Below, piece by piece: positions 12,601 to 27,400 of a DNA stretch of 64,000 nucleotides. The DNA is from Calonectria ilicicola (lineage: Eukaryota; Ascomycota; Sordariomycetes; Hypocreales; Nectriaceae), in NCBI GenBank assembly GCA_020809705.1, contig CP085826.1, positions 6,882,001 through 6,946,000 of the forward strand. The letters run 5' to 3'. Made by a program: the position numbers and the translations under genes. Under the pieces are notes generated by a model. It had not been told where the DNA came from, did no database searches, and saw only the letters and a list, made by a program, of their open reading frames with translations. Each line of letters opens with the position of its first letter. Within the stretch, counting starts at the first letter, position 1.

Positions 12601-15293
12601 TTTAAGGTATTAAATTTAATTTAATTAAGATTATAAATAAAATAAAATTAGGTATTAGATCTATCTTTAAGAATGATTTTATAATCTTACTGGCTATACT
12701 TAAGTAATCCAATATCTAGTTCTTCTATAAAAAGCTTTTTATAAATTTAGTACTATAAAGATATATTATATAATCTATCTATTTCTACTTTAGCTTTTAT
12801 TTCTTTAAAGCTTTTATTAATTTATTAGAATTATATTCTAAGATAAATAATTATTTATTATTTTTACTTTTTTTAATTATTTTTATATTTATATTTTATT
12901 CCTTTAAATAATAAAGATTCTCCTTTACTTATATCTTCTACTTAATTAAAGCTAGAAGTTTAAGATCTTTTATTATATTTTATAAAAATATTATTAATTA
13001 TATTATACTTTTTAAATATTTATATCTAGCTAATATATTAGTAGATATTAAGATTATATTAATATAACTATAAATATCTTAAAATTAGATTATATTATTT
13101 AATATTAATAATATTAAAGATTATTTTTTAATTTCTTTTTTAATAAAGACTTTTAAATAATTAATCTTTTTATTTATAATATTATTATTATATTTAAAAG
13201 GTATTTTTTTTATATTAATAATTTTATATAGATTGACTTTTATTATTTATAGTAGTTAAAATTTGTTAATTACTTAAGGATTTATATAGTTTTACTTAAC
13301 TTTATTATTTATTATAATATTATATTATTTTCTTTTAATTCTTACTTTTATTTTTAATTATTATTAAAATTACTCTTTAATTATAAAATATAAAGCTTTT
13401 TTAAAGAGTTCTTTTAATAACTCTAAAGATCATTACCCTAGCTATTCCTATTATTCTTTTATAAAGGGCTTTATTTATTTTTTAATTTTATTTAATATTA
13501 GGCTATTACTTTATCTATTATATAAATATTATATTTAAGGTCTTAATATTTATTCTAGAGTAGTTTATTATAATTAAAGAACTTAAGCTTATTTAATTTT
13601 AATATAATAAATTAATAGTAAAGATTTCTTTCTATTATTTTATATTAATTAAAGTATCTTCTATAAATATAATAAATAATTATATCTTTTACTTTAATAA
13701 AGAAATATATTATATATTATTTTTACTTTATATATTAAAAATAATTATAATTATAATAATTTATTTATAAAATATTCTTATATTCTTTATATATTATATT
13801 TAATTTAAAATTATTCTTTTTATATTAAATAAATTAGAGATTATAATTTCCTAATTATCATTTATTTTATATAAATAAGAAAACTTTATCTTTATTTTAT
13901 AAAGATTCTTTAACTTATTAGGCTATTCTTTTAATACTAGTTGTCTATTTTCTATTCTTATTTTTATTATAAGTATAGGTATTCTATTATATTGGTGCTT
14001 TATTGGTATATATATCTAGGATAGATGTAGGGATTTCTATCTTCTTGGCTTGTTCTAATTATTTGTGGGGAAGGTAGGATTGGCTTTTTTATTAGGTTGA
14101 TTATACTTTTTAAATAATTTTATTAATTTCTTATTATAAAGTAAGTTTTACCTTATATAATTTATAGTTTTTTATATATTATTTAATTATAGTAATTAAT
14201 TTATATTTCTTTATAATAATAAGAATAACTTTTCCTATAATCTTCTCTTTTCCTTCTAATACTAAGGTTTATTAAGTTTTTATAATATTAAGTTATTTTT
14301 ATCCTTTTAATATAGATTTAAACTAATTTTCTATTTTTAAAAAGTAATATTTAAAGGATTTATATTCTTTCTTTTTATAATTAAAGTAAGTAATCTTACT
14401 TTTATTATACTTTTAGATAATATTAAGTTCTATTAGTTCTAAATAAGTCTTATATATAATACTTTATTACTTATTTTAGGTTTTTCTTTTATTTAAAATA
14501 TATAAATTTTTATTATCTTAGGTATATTTTTTATATTAGTTAAATTATCTTTTATTAATTTTAATAATACTTTTAATATATTTTAAGAGTTTCTTTAATT
14601 AATCTTCTTTATAGATTTTATTCTTAATTTTACTTTTTAAATCTTTATAATAAAGTTCTATTAATATATTATCATCTTAGGCTATTTATATTATAATTCT
14701 TTTAAACTTAGCTAAATATTAATTATAAGATTTTATTTATTTAAGTTTATATAATTAATTTATAATTTATTATTTTATATTAATTATATTAAAATTATCT
14801 TTAATAATAATTTTAAAATATTCTTAATCTTTAAAGATCTCTTAGATTTTTTTATTTTAATTAATATTATCTTTATTTTCTAAATAATCTCTTATAATAG
14901 ATTCAAATTATACTTCTATATCCCCTTAAAAAAGGGTTTTAGTATATAATACCTAGGCTTTAAAGGTTGCAAGTTATGTTAGGAAAAATCAGAAGTATCC
15001 TTTTATTTAGGTAAGAAAGGGGACTATATTAATAGCTTTTTCTAGAAAGGGCTCTAGGACCGGGGGTCTTAGAATTTTATTAATATCTTTATTTTTATTT
15101 CCTTTAATTATAATAGTTTTAGCTTTTTTTATTTTAAATTATATTTATATATTTATAAATTTCTTCTTAACTTATTATAATTCTATAATTAATTTAATAT
15201 TATTAGAAGGAGTAATAGTAGTAGGGTTCTTTCTAGATATTATTATTGCTTAATTATTAATATAAATAATCAATTAAATAAAAGCTTTTAATA

Positions 15294-15705
15294 TATAATA
15301 ATCTAATTAATTCCTAACTTAATAAATTAATTAAAATAAAAGATTTATTATTAATAAAATAATTAAATATATTATAATAAAATAAAATAATAAAAGTATT
15401 ATATTAAATAATAATTAATTATAATTAAAATAATTAAATTATAATTAAAATAATTAAATTATATTAAAAGCTAATTAATTCCATTTTTTATAATAAGATT
15501 TAATCTATCTATATACTACTATCCTATTTTAATATATATAATACACTTGGTGCACTAAGTGTAATATCTTTCATACTTATCATAACAATCACCCTTATCG
15601 CTCCTTGTTTGATTGGTTGGATGGAACTATAGGGTAGCTGGTTTCTTATAGGGTATGGCATTCTGCCATCCTAGACCGCCCTGGGTTTTGACATGGGTCG
15701 TAACA
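15294..15705 (-). repeat. 5' LTR of element A (412 bp)
   Basis: Pairs with 8789-9180 but is 20 bp longer, because the 20-mer AATTAAAATAATTAAATTAT is tandemly duplicated near 15420-15460. The inner left half is RIP-saturated. The outer right half (about 15540-15705) is almost unmutated and ends GGGTCGTAACA. Confidence 0.92.
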
Positions 15706-15710
15706 ATATT

Positions 15711-17005
15711 CCTTCTTTTTACTTTCTTATACTTATTTTTTCTTTTAATTAAGTAAGTTTTTTATAAAAAGAATTAAATTAATAAGGAGAAAGAGAAGGC
15801 TAAAGTAGATTTAATAAGTACTTTAACTTAATTATAGTATTTATATACTTAGAAGTATTATTTATATAAGAAAATAAAGAAGATAATTTCTTAAGATTGT
15901 AAGGATTTAAATAAATTAGAAGAAAAGGAGTGTACTAAGATGTTAGTATTATTAGAGGTATAATTGCTTGAGGATTATAGGGTTATTAACTAGAGCGGTT
16001 TATTTAATTTCCTTTGTATTAATTTTAGAGAAATACTTTTAATATTTTTAAATAATATATAAGGTATTTAGCTAGTTTTTATATTATTTTCTTATAGTCT
16101 TTTTATTTAATTTTAAATTTTCTATTTTTCTTTCTTCTTTATAAGATTTTCTTTACTTTTTATTAATCTTTAGGGTTTTCTATCTATAGTTTATATATTA
16201 GTCTAGTATTAATTTGGATATTATTATTAGGTTTAAGAAAAGAAATATAAAAGATAGAATATATCTTAATATTATTAAGAAGATTAAGTTTATAGTTATT
16301 TTTTAATATTTTTCTTTTTATTAGGTAGAATTTAATTTATATAAAGTTAATTTTTTTATTTTATTATTTTATTGTTAGATTTTTTATTACTAAGTAGATT
16401 ATATCTCCTTCTAAAAAGGTTAATCTCTTTAGCCTTTTTAGGTTATAATATCTTTTTATAATATTGCAGATAAATTCAAGTTTAGTTTTTATTTCCTTAT
16501 ATAGTTTTCTTAGATTATCTAACTTAATTATTACTTTTATTTAGATTATGCTTTTTAAGGGGGCTTAGTAAGCATCTAGTATAAAGCTAAAGTTGGCTTT
16601 TGCTGGTATTATTTTAATGCTATGATTATAGGATGTATTATATATTAATTATATAATAGGTAATTTTTTTATTTAATTAGTTTATTTATAATTAATATAG
16701 TATTATAAATATTATTTAATTTTCTAGTTCTAGTATTTAGTTTATTTATTTATTTAAGGGTAGAATATTATACTTAATTTATAATTTAATCCTATTAAAG
16801 ATATTAGGCTTTATTAAAACTTAAATATAAATAATTATTTTTTATTAAATATAATTTCTATTAATAATCTATATATAATAATTATATATTAGAAGAAGAA
16901 GTAAGTAAATTAATTTTTATTTATTACTTTATTATAAGAAAAGTAATAAACTGCTTTTATAAAATAATTAATAATAATAAAAATATTATTATAATATATT
17001 CCTAT
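15711..17005 (-). pseudogene. Element B middle segment: antisense frame end, chromodomain and integrase relics
   Basis: Continuation of element B between nested elements A and C. From 15711 to about 15995 it holds the remainder of the plus-strand antisense frame. From about 16030 to 17005 the minus strand matches the chromodomain and integrase C-terminal half seen in elements A and D. The segment ends at the CCTAT target site (17001-17005) of element C, and the integrase resumes at 24500. Confidence 0.8.
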
Positions 17006-17407
17006 TATAACGGTCTGGTCAATTCCCAACTATAGTAAACCAATCAAAGTCAATATAGTTTATATTAATAGAAAGATTAGGTATATTATTATAATACTTA
17101 AAGCAATAAGGTTCTTTACATAATATTATATTTAGTAATAGTTAATAGTATATTAAAATAATTAAATTATATTAAAAGCTAATTAGTACTATCTATTACA
17201 ATTAGAACCAATCCATTTATATACTTATTATAGATTATAATACTTAAAATTATTATAATCTAGATTATAATAATTAGGATTATTATAATCTTTTTCTAGG
17301 TAATCTCTTTAAGGTAATTATATCTAATTGGTCTGTCCGTTTACTTATTATATATCTTTTTAGCACTTAGTTATTATTTATTTATTAGTTTGATATAGGT
17401 TGTAATA
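17006..17407 (-). repeat. 3' LTR of element C (402 bp)
   Basis: Starts TATAACGGTCTGG (TG changed to TA) and ends GGTTGTAATA. It pairs with 24093-24494 without length change. The first 60 bp are less mutated than the matching part of the partner LTR. Confidence 0.92.
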
Positions 17408-17528
17408 TAATACTCCTCTTTTATTGGTTCTTGCCCTTAAGACTAGTTTTGTTAGTCTAATTATAATATCTTTTATTCTTTTTAAACTTAGATTTATAAT
17501 TCTTTTTTACTTCTTTTAACCTTATTAT

Positions 17529-17753
17529 ATGTTTTTTTTAATAGCTAATAAAATATTTAGTAAGAAGGTATATGAGCAACTTTCTCTTTTTATAGTTATT
17601 ATATTTAAAGATTTTAATATAAAAATGCCTTATACTTGTTGCTTTAAGGAGGGTTTGGAGTGTAAGCTTCTTTCTAATAGGATATATTATAGGGAGTGTA
17701 TAAAAATTGATTGTTTCTATAATGGTGTTTTGGTAGCTTCTTCTTGTAAGTAA
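17529..17753 (+). pseudogene. Antisense cysteine-rich ORF of element C (74 aa, open)
   Basis: This is the least damaged copy of the antisense frame. It is an uninterrupted 74-codon ORF opposite to pol, 121 bp inside the LTR. The C-terminal half has Cys at spacing suggesting a zinc-binding module: CCFKEGLEC, then YYRECIKIDC, then FYNG (where the other copies have CNFKG- or CNxxG-like sequence). A lysine/arginine-rich, probably helical stretch follows downstream in another frame (about 17850-18100), so the ancestral protein was longer. It looks transposon-borne rather than a host gene, because the same frame lies at the same place in elements A, B and D. No catalytic function is evident. Confidence 0.5.
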
Positions 17754-20700
17754 GGTAGTTATTTTTAGTTTTTTTTTATTTTTTAATATTTCTTCTAGTA
17801 ATTTATACTTTAATAAGGTTATTTTAAAAATTTAAAATTAATAAGAAGGTAGTTTTAAATAAAATAAAATATCTTTAGAAAGAAATAGATAATATATAAT
17901 ATGCTATATCTATTGCTATTTCTTATTTATTATAGATTTATAAGATCCATAAGAATATCAAGCATAAATAGTCCAAGACTCTTTATTATAATCTAGCTAA
18001 GGCTAATAAGAAGAATAGGATTAATAATTTAATTCTTTTTATTTTAAATATATATAAAGGTTAAGTTATTAATAATATATATTTTCTTAGTGCTACCAAG
18101 GAAATAGATTTAAAGGCATTAGGGTTAGGTGATGGTATTTCTGGTATTAGTTTGTTAGGGGATTTTATTAGTAATATCCTTCATTAGATTCTAATTTTAT
18201 TTCCTAGTGTAGGTCTTCTATTACTTCTTTAAGAATTCTTTTAATTTCTTTAAATAATATATAAGATATTCTTATAATTCCTATATATTCTATAATTTAT
18301 TATAATCTTTTTATTTTATTTTATATTCTATTTATTATATTTCTTTATTTTTATATATATTTTTAATTTCTTTTATTATAAATTCATCTTCTATTAGATC
18401 TACTTGTGGTTTATATTATAATCTTATTTTTATTATAATTATATTTTTTACAATTTCTAAAAGTAAGATATAGAATACTAGGTGTATTTTAATATTTTCT
18501 AGTAAATTAAATTTATAATTATTTTTTAAGATTTTTATTTTTACCTTAAATAATCTAATAAATTTATAATCAAGTTTTTTATTTTATTTTATAATATTAA
18601 TATTTTATATATTAAGTAAAACTATATCTCCTTCTAAAAAAGATAGTCCTTTTATCTTTAATTTATTATAATATTTTCTTATTTTATTATATATCTAGTT
18701 AAGTTCTTTCTTTATTTCCTTATATAATTTTTTTAAATTATTAGCTTTTAGTATTATATATATATTTAATTATTTTTAAATCTTTAGTTTATATACATTA
18801 GGTATAAATCTAAAATTAGTATAGGCTAGTATTATCTAGATGCTGCTATAATAGGATGTATTATAAGCTAATTGCACTATTAGTAGCTTTTCTACCTAAT
18901 TGGTTTATTTATAATTGATATAGTATCTTAGATATTGTTTAATAATTTGATTGATTTATTCTGTTTGTTTATCTATTTATAATTAAAAAGCTATAAATAG
19001 CTTATAGTTTAGTCCTAAAAGATTTATAAGACTTTATTAAAAGTTTAAGATAAAAGGTTATCTTTTATTTAAGATAATTTCTAAGGGTAGTCTATATATA
19101 CTAATAATATATCTAAATATAAGAAATACAAATTATTCTTTATTAATTACTTTATAATAAAAAATAAAATATACAAACTTTATAAATCTATCTATTATAA
19201 CTAATATATTATTATAGTATTTTCCTATTATTAGATCTATTAATAAAAGTAACTTTATAATAAAATCCATTATAATTAAGTCCTAAGATCACTAGACTAT
19301 TAATAGGGGCTATAATAGTTTATATAGTTTATATTATAATAATTTTATATATTTATAAATAATATATTTTTTAATATATTTAGTGATTTTCTTTTTTATC
19401 TTATTAAAGGAATAGTTCCTTTTCAATCTTTCTAGTATTTTATTAATTCCTTAATATCCATACAAAGGGTATTTATATATATCTTATATAAGATCATTTT
19501 ATATATACTCTAGAACTATCAATCTAGCTTCTTTTTCTTCTTTTAGCAATTAGTTATTATATCTTTATATATCCTATATTAGTTAGATTCCTTATTTTAT
19601 AGTATATATACTGGTTCTTATAATTACTTTCTTTTATAATTATATAATACATCTTTATATAATTACTTATAATACTTTAATAAATACTTATTCTAAATAA
19701 CCTTCTTTAATTCTTTTAAATAATTATTTATTAATTTCCATTTTTCTAATATTATAATCACTTTATCTACTAATAGTATTAGCTCTTCTATTTTCCAATC
19801 CTTTCTTATAAATAATTTAATAATTAAATTTAGATAGATACTCTATATAATAAAGTTGCCTTCTATTAAATTATTATATTATTATAAAATATAAGATATT
19901 CTTATAATCTATATAGATAGTAATTTTATATTAACTTCTTAATAAATAATATTTAAATTCTTTAAATATATTAACTATAATAAGAAATTCTTTATTATAA
20001 ATTAGGTAATTTAGTTTAGCTCTATATAATTTATAAAAGTAAAATATAATAAGGTAAAATCTTTCTTATTTATCTCTTTATCTAATCTATACTTTAAATA
20101 CAAAGTCTAAGGAATTAATTTCTAATTCAATTTCTTTTTAAAATTAAATATTATTAGGATTAGTTTACTTAAGATTATATCCTATATTCATTTAAATACT
20201 TACTAGTTTTTTATTTTTTATATAAATTCTTTTCCTTTCTTATTAAGTTCTATTAAAGGTACTATAATTTTTCTAAAATTCTTAATAAACTTTTAATAAT
20301 AATTAGTAAATCTTAGAAAGGATTATATATCTTTAAGATTTTCTAGTTTTAACTATTCTTTTATAATTATAATTTTCTTAAGGTCTATATAAATTTTATT
20401 ATAGGATATAATATATTCTAGGAATTCTATTTCTTCTATATAAAATTTACTTTTCTTAGATTTTACTAATAAATTAATATTCTTAAGTATTTTTAATATT
20501 TTATAAATATATTCTATATATTCTTCTTTATTATCTAAAAAGATTAGAATATTATCTAAATAATATATAATAAATATATTTAGATATTTTTATAATATAT
20601 GGTTTATTATTTATTAGAATAATATAAATGTATTAATAAGTCCAAATAGTATAACTAGATATTTGAAAAGTCTGAATTTAGTTTAAAATGTAGTCTTCTA

Positions 20701-23700
20701 TTTATATCCTAGTTTTATATATATTAGATTATATACTTCTTTTAGATTAAATATTATAAAGATCTTTTTCTTAAAGAATTAATCTTTTATTTTATTAATT
20801 AAAGATAATAATATTTAATCTTTTATAATAATTTTATTAAATTATTAATAATCTATTACTAAGTATAATTTCTTATTCTTCTTTAATATAAATATTATTA
20901 AGTATTTTACTTTTAATTTTAAGATTTGGATATATTTTTTTTAAGTATATTTTTAATATATTCTTTAAAGGTTTTTAATTTATTTTAGTTTAATTAATAG
21001 ATAAGGTAGAAGTAGGTATTAGCTTTATTTTTAAAATCTATCTTATAGTTCTATACTCTATATACTAAAAGCCTTATTTCTAATTCTTCTATAAATAATT
21101 TTTTATATATTTAATATTATAAAGGTATATTTTTAAGTTATTTATTTTCTTTTTACTATTTTTTGTTTTTTTTAAGGTATTTATTAAGTTATTTAAATTA
21201 TTATTTTAAATAGGCTATTACTTTTTTAATATATTGTATATTACCCTAGTATTTATATTATATTCTTTTTAGTAAAGTGCCTACTATAGGTCTACTTCCC
21301 TAATTTCTTTATTATTCTTATTAATAGAAGTTTAAGATCTTTTTTTATTATTACTTAAGTTTATTCTATTTTTTATTAAAATAATATTCTTTAAGAATAT
21401 TATTTAACCATTCCTCTAATTAATATAAAAGTTAGTAGCTTATAATTATAGGTATTTTAAGGTAATATTATAATCTCCTATAAATATTATATCCAATATA
21501 ATTCCTTAATTCTTTCTATTAATAAATATTTTAAGATAATTAATCTCTTTTTTAATAATTCTATTATTATAAAAAAATAAATTTTATTCTAAATTTAGTA
21601 TTTTATAAAATTCTCTTTTATCCCTCTATAGTAATTTTAATCTATTTATTATTCTTAGGTAAATTAGATTAACTTCAGCTTTATAATCTATTAATATATT
21701 AAGCTATTCTCCTTTAACTTATATAATTATTTCCAGTTTATTTCTTTTATTTAGGCCTTATATTATATATAAAGCTTTTTTAGTATTTCTTTTAATTACT
21801 TTACTTTATTATCCTATTACTCTAGTATAGATAATAGTATTAGTTTTTTAACTATTTTTTATTATAGTAGATGTTAATCTTATATTATAGATATACTAAG
21901 TATTCTTTATATTAGTAGTTATATTTTTATTTAAGGTTTTTTATATATTCCTTTAGTATGATTTCTTTATATTCTTCTAGAATAGTAAATCCTAATTAGT
22001 ATCTATCTTATATAATATATTTAAAATTTTTATATTTTTATTATAATAATAGATCTATAATTCCTAATTAAGTAGATTAGATTAAAAAATAATTATTAAA
22101 GACTTTTTTCTCTATATATACTTTATAATTATATTTATAATAATTAATCTAAAAGATTATTTAATATAGTTAATATCCTTTTAACAATCTAGTATTATCT
22201 TTTAATTAGATCTTAAATAATTCTTATTCCTCTTATTATACTTTTCTTATAATTAAAGCTAAAATAAAGATATATATTTAAATTTCTTTTTCTTTATTAT
22301 TTATAAAGTTAATTAAAGTATTATCCTCTTTCTTAATTTATAAAATAAATTAAATATTAATTTAAATATAAATAATCTTTTTTTTTTTTTTATTTGCTCT
22401 AGAAGCTTGTTTTTGGAGTTGCTTGCTTCCGATTTATTATCTGATAGGTAGGTGATCGGGTTATTATAATCTTCTGCTCCTGCAATTATAGCTTCTTATT
22501 ATTACTTATATTCTATATAACTAAGATAGCTTTTATAAGGTAATAGGATTATATCCTTATTTTAATATTTAAGGTTTAGTTTATTAGCTTATCTTACATC
22601 TTTTATAATTAAGAAGAGTACTTAACTTTCTTTATATATATAGATTAAGTATATAATATGGTTATTATTATAGTTTCTAAAGCTTAGGATTTTATTCTTA
22701 TATTTCCTTTAGGGTACTTATTTTCTTTTATTAATAATAGCTATTATTTATTATTTTTAGTAAGTAGTCTTTATTTTAGACTTAGATATTAGTTTCTATA
22801 ATAATTATTTAATAATATAATTATAACCTATCTATTATTTTAGATTATATTTGGCAATTATTTGTTCTATATTATTAAAGGCTTCTTTTTATATTAAGGT
22901 AATTCTAATATCTATAAATCCTTAATATAATTTATTAAAAATTAATAAAATTCTATTATTTAGATTATAGTATCCTAATCAAGTTATAGCTACTATCTTC
23001 TGGATATTAATTAATTATATATACTTTTTACCTTCTAACACCTTATAATATTTCTTTAGTTTAATATAATATTATATAATATATCCTTTCTAATTATAAT
23101 TATAATATATAATACTTATAGAGTCTTTTTAGATAGCTTTTATTTCCATAGGTCCTAATTATATTCTATAGGATATATTATATTATACTTACTATTTTCC
23201 TTATAATTAAGAGAATTATTTATTATCTTATTAAAGGTTATAAGGGTTATAGTTCCCTCCTTATTACTATTGGTATTATTCTTATCTTCATTTAAATTAT
23301 TATTAATTAATCTTTATAACTATAGATATATATTTATAAAATTCATTAGATTAATTAGCTTTATAAAATTCATCCTTTATATCTTCCTTTAATCCTTAGT
23401 AATAGATTTCTATAAATACTTTATTATCCTATTCAAGTATTATTACAATTTATTAAAATTCTATAAAATATTATATATATACTCCTATTTATTTTAATTT
23501 ATAAAGTCTTACTATTACTTCTCTTTCTTAATTAATTACTTCAAAATTATTCTTAAAAGCTTCTTTAAAATTATCCTAATTAAAGAAAATATCTTAAATT
23601 TCTTAATTTTATTTATTATTAATATTATTAAAATAATCTTTTATAATAAATTTAAACTATATATTTACATTACCTTATAAAAAAGCTTTAATATAATAAA

Positions 23701-24092
23701 CTTTAGCTTCTTTATTAAAAAATATAAATAAAAAGTACTAAAAGTACACTTTCATTTAAGTAAAAAAAGATTCTATATTAATAACTTTTCCTATAAAAAG
23801 TATAAGTATAAATAGCTTTAGAACCTCTCCGAGATCCCTTACCACATTACTATTATTCAAGGCATTAGTGCATATATTCTAATCTTATATTTAGGCTCTT
23901 AGTAAGATAATAATAACCTATAACTACTAGACTTTAATCACTATCTTTATATTATTAGAAGATATATTATAAGTAGGTAGGTTATTATTACCACTGTTAG
24001 AAGTATTACTAGATTATAGGATTAATATAATAATAGTAGGGTATTATTTTAAAAATAAATATAAATAATTTTTTAAATAAAAGCTTTTAATA

Positions 24093-24494
24093 TATAATAA
24101 TTTAATCAATTTCTAACTATAATAAACCAATTAAAATCAATATAGTTTATATTAGTAAAAAGGTTAGATATATTATTATAATACTTAAAGTAATAAGATT
24201 CTTTGTATAATATTATATCTAGTAATAGTTAATGATATATTAAGGTAACTAAGTTATATTAAAAGCTAATTAATACCATCCATTACAATTAGAACCAATC
24301 TATCTATATATTTATTATAGATTATAATACTTAAAATTATTGTAATCTAGATTATAATAATTAGGATTATTATAATCCTTTTCTAGGTAATCTCTCTAGG
24401 GTAGCTACATCTAATTGGTCTATCTGTTTGCTTATCACATATCTTTTCGGCGCTCAGCCGTTGTTTATCCGTTAGTCCGACATAGGTTGTAACA
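24093..24494 (-). repeat. 5' LTR of element C (402 bp)
   Basis: Inner left half is AT-saturated. The outer right part from about 24380 is nearly intact and ends CATAGGTTGTAACA, followed by the CCTAT duplicate. Confidence 0.92.
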
Positions 24495-24499
24495 CCTAT

Positions 24500-27400
24500 A
24501 ATAAGGTCTATTAATAAAGGAAGATTAATAATAAAATTTATTATAATTAAGTCTTATAGTTATTATATAATAAAGGATGGTTATAATAATTTATATAGTT
24601 TATATTTTGGTTTTTTAAAGTGTTAATATAGGCTATATTTCTTATATACTTGTTTAACTTTCTTCTTTATCTTATTAAAGGAAAATATCTATTTAACTTA
24701 TTTAAGGGTTTTATTGATGCCTTTATGGCTATATAAGGGATATTTATGAATGTTCTTTATTAGTTCTATTTAATATTTCTCTAGTACTTATAGATAATCT
24801 ATTTTTTCTTTTTCTAAAAGTAAGAGATTATATTTTTTAATTTTTCTTAAAAGTAGATTATCTTATTCCACTTATTATATTAGAATATCTATAAGGGTAG
24901 TTCTAATTATTTGTAATAATTCTCCTATTCTAATAGTAATAATAAATTTCTTAATTTCTATTATTATTCTACTAATTGATGCTTATTCTAGTCCTTCTTC
25001 TAGATTGTAAATAAGGAATTGTTCTTGTGTTTTAGGTTTTTCTATATTATAATCTGGCCGATGGTTGATTGTATTGGTGTAGTTGTTCTTAGTTCCTTTA
25101 ATATAGATGATTTAGTAATTAAATTTAAAAAGATATTTAATATATTATAATTATCTTTTATTAAGCTTTTAGATTATTATAAAGTAAGAGATATTCTTAT
25201 AATTAATATATATTATAATTTTATAATTATTTTTTAATAGATATTATTAGAATTTTTTAAAAGCATTTATAATAATAAGAAATTCTTTATTATAAATAAA
25301 GTAATTTAATTTAGAGCTATATAGCTTATATAAGTAGAATACTATAAAGTATAGATTTCCTTATTTATTTTATTATCCAATCTAAGCTCCTAATATAAAG
25401 TTTAAAATATTAGTTTCTAGTTCTATAGATTTATCTAGATTAAATATAATTAGGATAGGTTTTTTTAAAATAATATCTCTTATAATTTTAAATAATTATT
25501 ATACTTTAGTTTTTTATTAAAAGGAAATTCCTTTCTTAATTAATTCAATTATTATAAAGATAATATTATTAAATCCTTTAATAAATCTTTAATAATAATT
25601 TATAAAGCTAAAAAAGGCTTATACTTTCTTTATATTCTTTAATACTTTCTATTCTTATATTACTATAATTTTCTTTAGATCTATATAGATTTTATTAGAA
25701 TTAATAATATATCTTAAGAATTCTACTTTCTATATATAGAACTTACTTTTTTAGGTTTAATTAGGAGTTTGGTATTTTGAAGGGCTTTTAAGATCTTATA
25801 GATATATTCTTTATATTCTTCTTTATTTTTAGAGAAAATAAGGATATTATTTAGGTAATAGATAATAAAGATATTTAGATATTTTTATAATATATTAGTT
25901 ATTATTTGTTAAAATGATATTAGTGTATTTATAAGTTTAAAAGGTATAATTAGATATTTAAATAATTTAAACTTAGTTTAAAAAGTAGTTTTTTATTTAT
26001 ATTTTTTTTAATATAAATAAGATTATATACTTCTTTAAGATCTAATATAATAAAGATATTAGCTTTATAAAGATGATTTTTTATTTTATTAATTAATAAT
26101 AATAAAATATAATCTTTAATAATAATATTATTAAATTATTAGTAATCTATAATAAAGTATAATTTTTTATTCTTCTTAAATATAAATATAATAAAATAAT
26201 CTATTTTAGAATTTAAAATTTAAATATATCTTTTTCTAAGTATATCTTAGATATATTCCTTTAAAATATTAAGCTTAATTTGGTTGAGATTGTAAATAAG
26301 GTAAAATCAAGTATTAGATTTATCTTTAAAAATAATTTTATAATTTTATTAACTAAACTTAGGTAATCTAGTTTCTAGTTCTTCTATAAAGAGTTTTTAA
26401 TAAATTTAGTATTATAGAGGTATATTATATAGCTTATTAGTTTTTATTTCTTTTTTTATTTTTTAAGGCTTTTATTAATTTATTAAAATTATATTCTTAG
26501 GTAGGCAATTATTTATTATTATTATTTTTTTTAATTATTTTTATATTTATATTTAGTTTTTTTAAGTAGTGAAGATTCTTCTTTACTTATATCTCCTATT
26601 TGGTTAGGGCTAGGAGTTTGAGATCTTTTAGTTAGGTTTATAGAAATATTATTAATTATATTATATTCCTTATATATTTACACCTAGCTAATATATTAAT
26701 AGATATTAGGGTTATATTTATATAATTATAAGTACTTTAAAACTAGATTATATTATTTAATATTAATAATATTAAAGATTATTTCTTAGATTTTTTTTTA
26801 ATAAAGACTTTTAAATAATTAATCTTTTTATTTATAATACTATTATTATATTTAAAAAGTATTCCTTTTATATTAATAATTTTATATAAATTGATTTTTA
26901 TTATTTATAATAATTAAAGTTTATTAATTACTTAAGAATTAATATAATCTTATTTAGCTCTATTATTTATTATAATATTATATTACTTCCTTTTAATTCT
27001 TATCTTTATTTTTAGTTATTATTAGGGTTGCTCTTTAGTTATTAAGTATAGAGCCTTCTTGAGGAGTTCTTTTGGTAATTCTATAGGTGGCCGCTCTTAT
27101 TGCTCTTTTATAGAGGGTGTTTGTTATTTTTTGCCTTTATTTGGTATTAAGTTATTACTTTATTTATTATATGTATATTATATTTAGGATCTTAATATTT
27201 ATTTTATAGTAGTTTATTATAGTTAGAGAACTTAGATTTACTTAGTTTTAATATAATAAATTAATAGTAAGGGTTTTTTTTATTATTTTATATTAGTTGA
27301 ATTTCTTTTTATAAATATAATAAATAATTATATTTTTTATTTTAATAAGAAAATATATTATATATTATTTTTACTTTATATATATAAAGTAATTATAATT

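Larger units (their letters stand above)
8789..15705 (-). mobile_element. Ty3/gypsy chromovirus relic, element A
   Basis: This is a complete 6917-bp element with LTRs 8789-9180 (392 bp) and 15294-15705 (412 bp), flanked by the perfect target duplication ATATT (8784-8788 and 15706-15710). It is inserted into element B. Pol is on the minus strand: chromodomain end near 9.9 kb, integrase about 10.0-11.3 kb, RNase H about 11.5-11.9 kb, RT about 12.0-12.7 kb (WKTAF equivalent near 12.33 kb), and gag towards 13.7-15.1 kb. The family is the same as element D. All frames are broken by RIP. Confidence 0.92.
17006..24494 (-). mobile_element. Ty3/gypsy chromovirus relic, element C
   Basis: This is a complete 7489-bp element with equal 402-bp LTRs (17006-17407 and 24093-24494) and a perfect target duplication CCTAT (17001-17005 and 24495-24499). 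It is inserted into the integrase region of element B. Pol is on the minus strand: chromodomain and integrase about 18.2-19.5 kb, RNase H near 20.1 kb, RT about 20.3-21.0 kb (WKTAF equivalent near 20.7 kb), and gag about 22.4-24.0 kb. LTR and internal sequences are related to but distinct from A/D and B, so three gypsy subfamilies are present. A few patches, such as 22390-22450, escaped RIP. Confidence 0.92.

Noticed and set aside
17529..17753. The 74-codon ORF as a host gene
   Set aside because: It lies inside element C at the same position as related damaged frames in the other gypsy copies, so it is transposon-borne.
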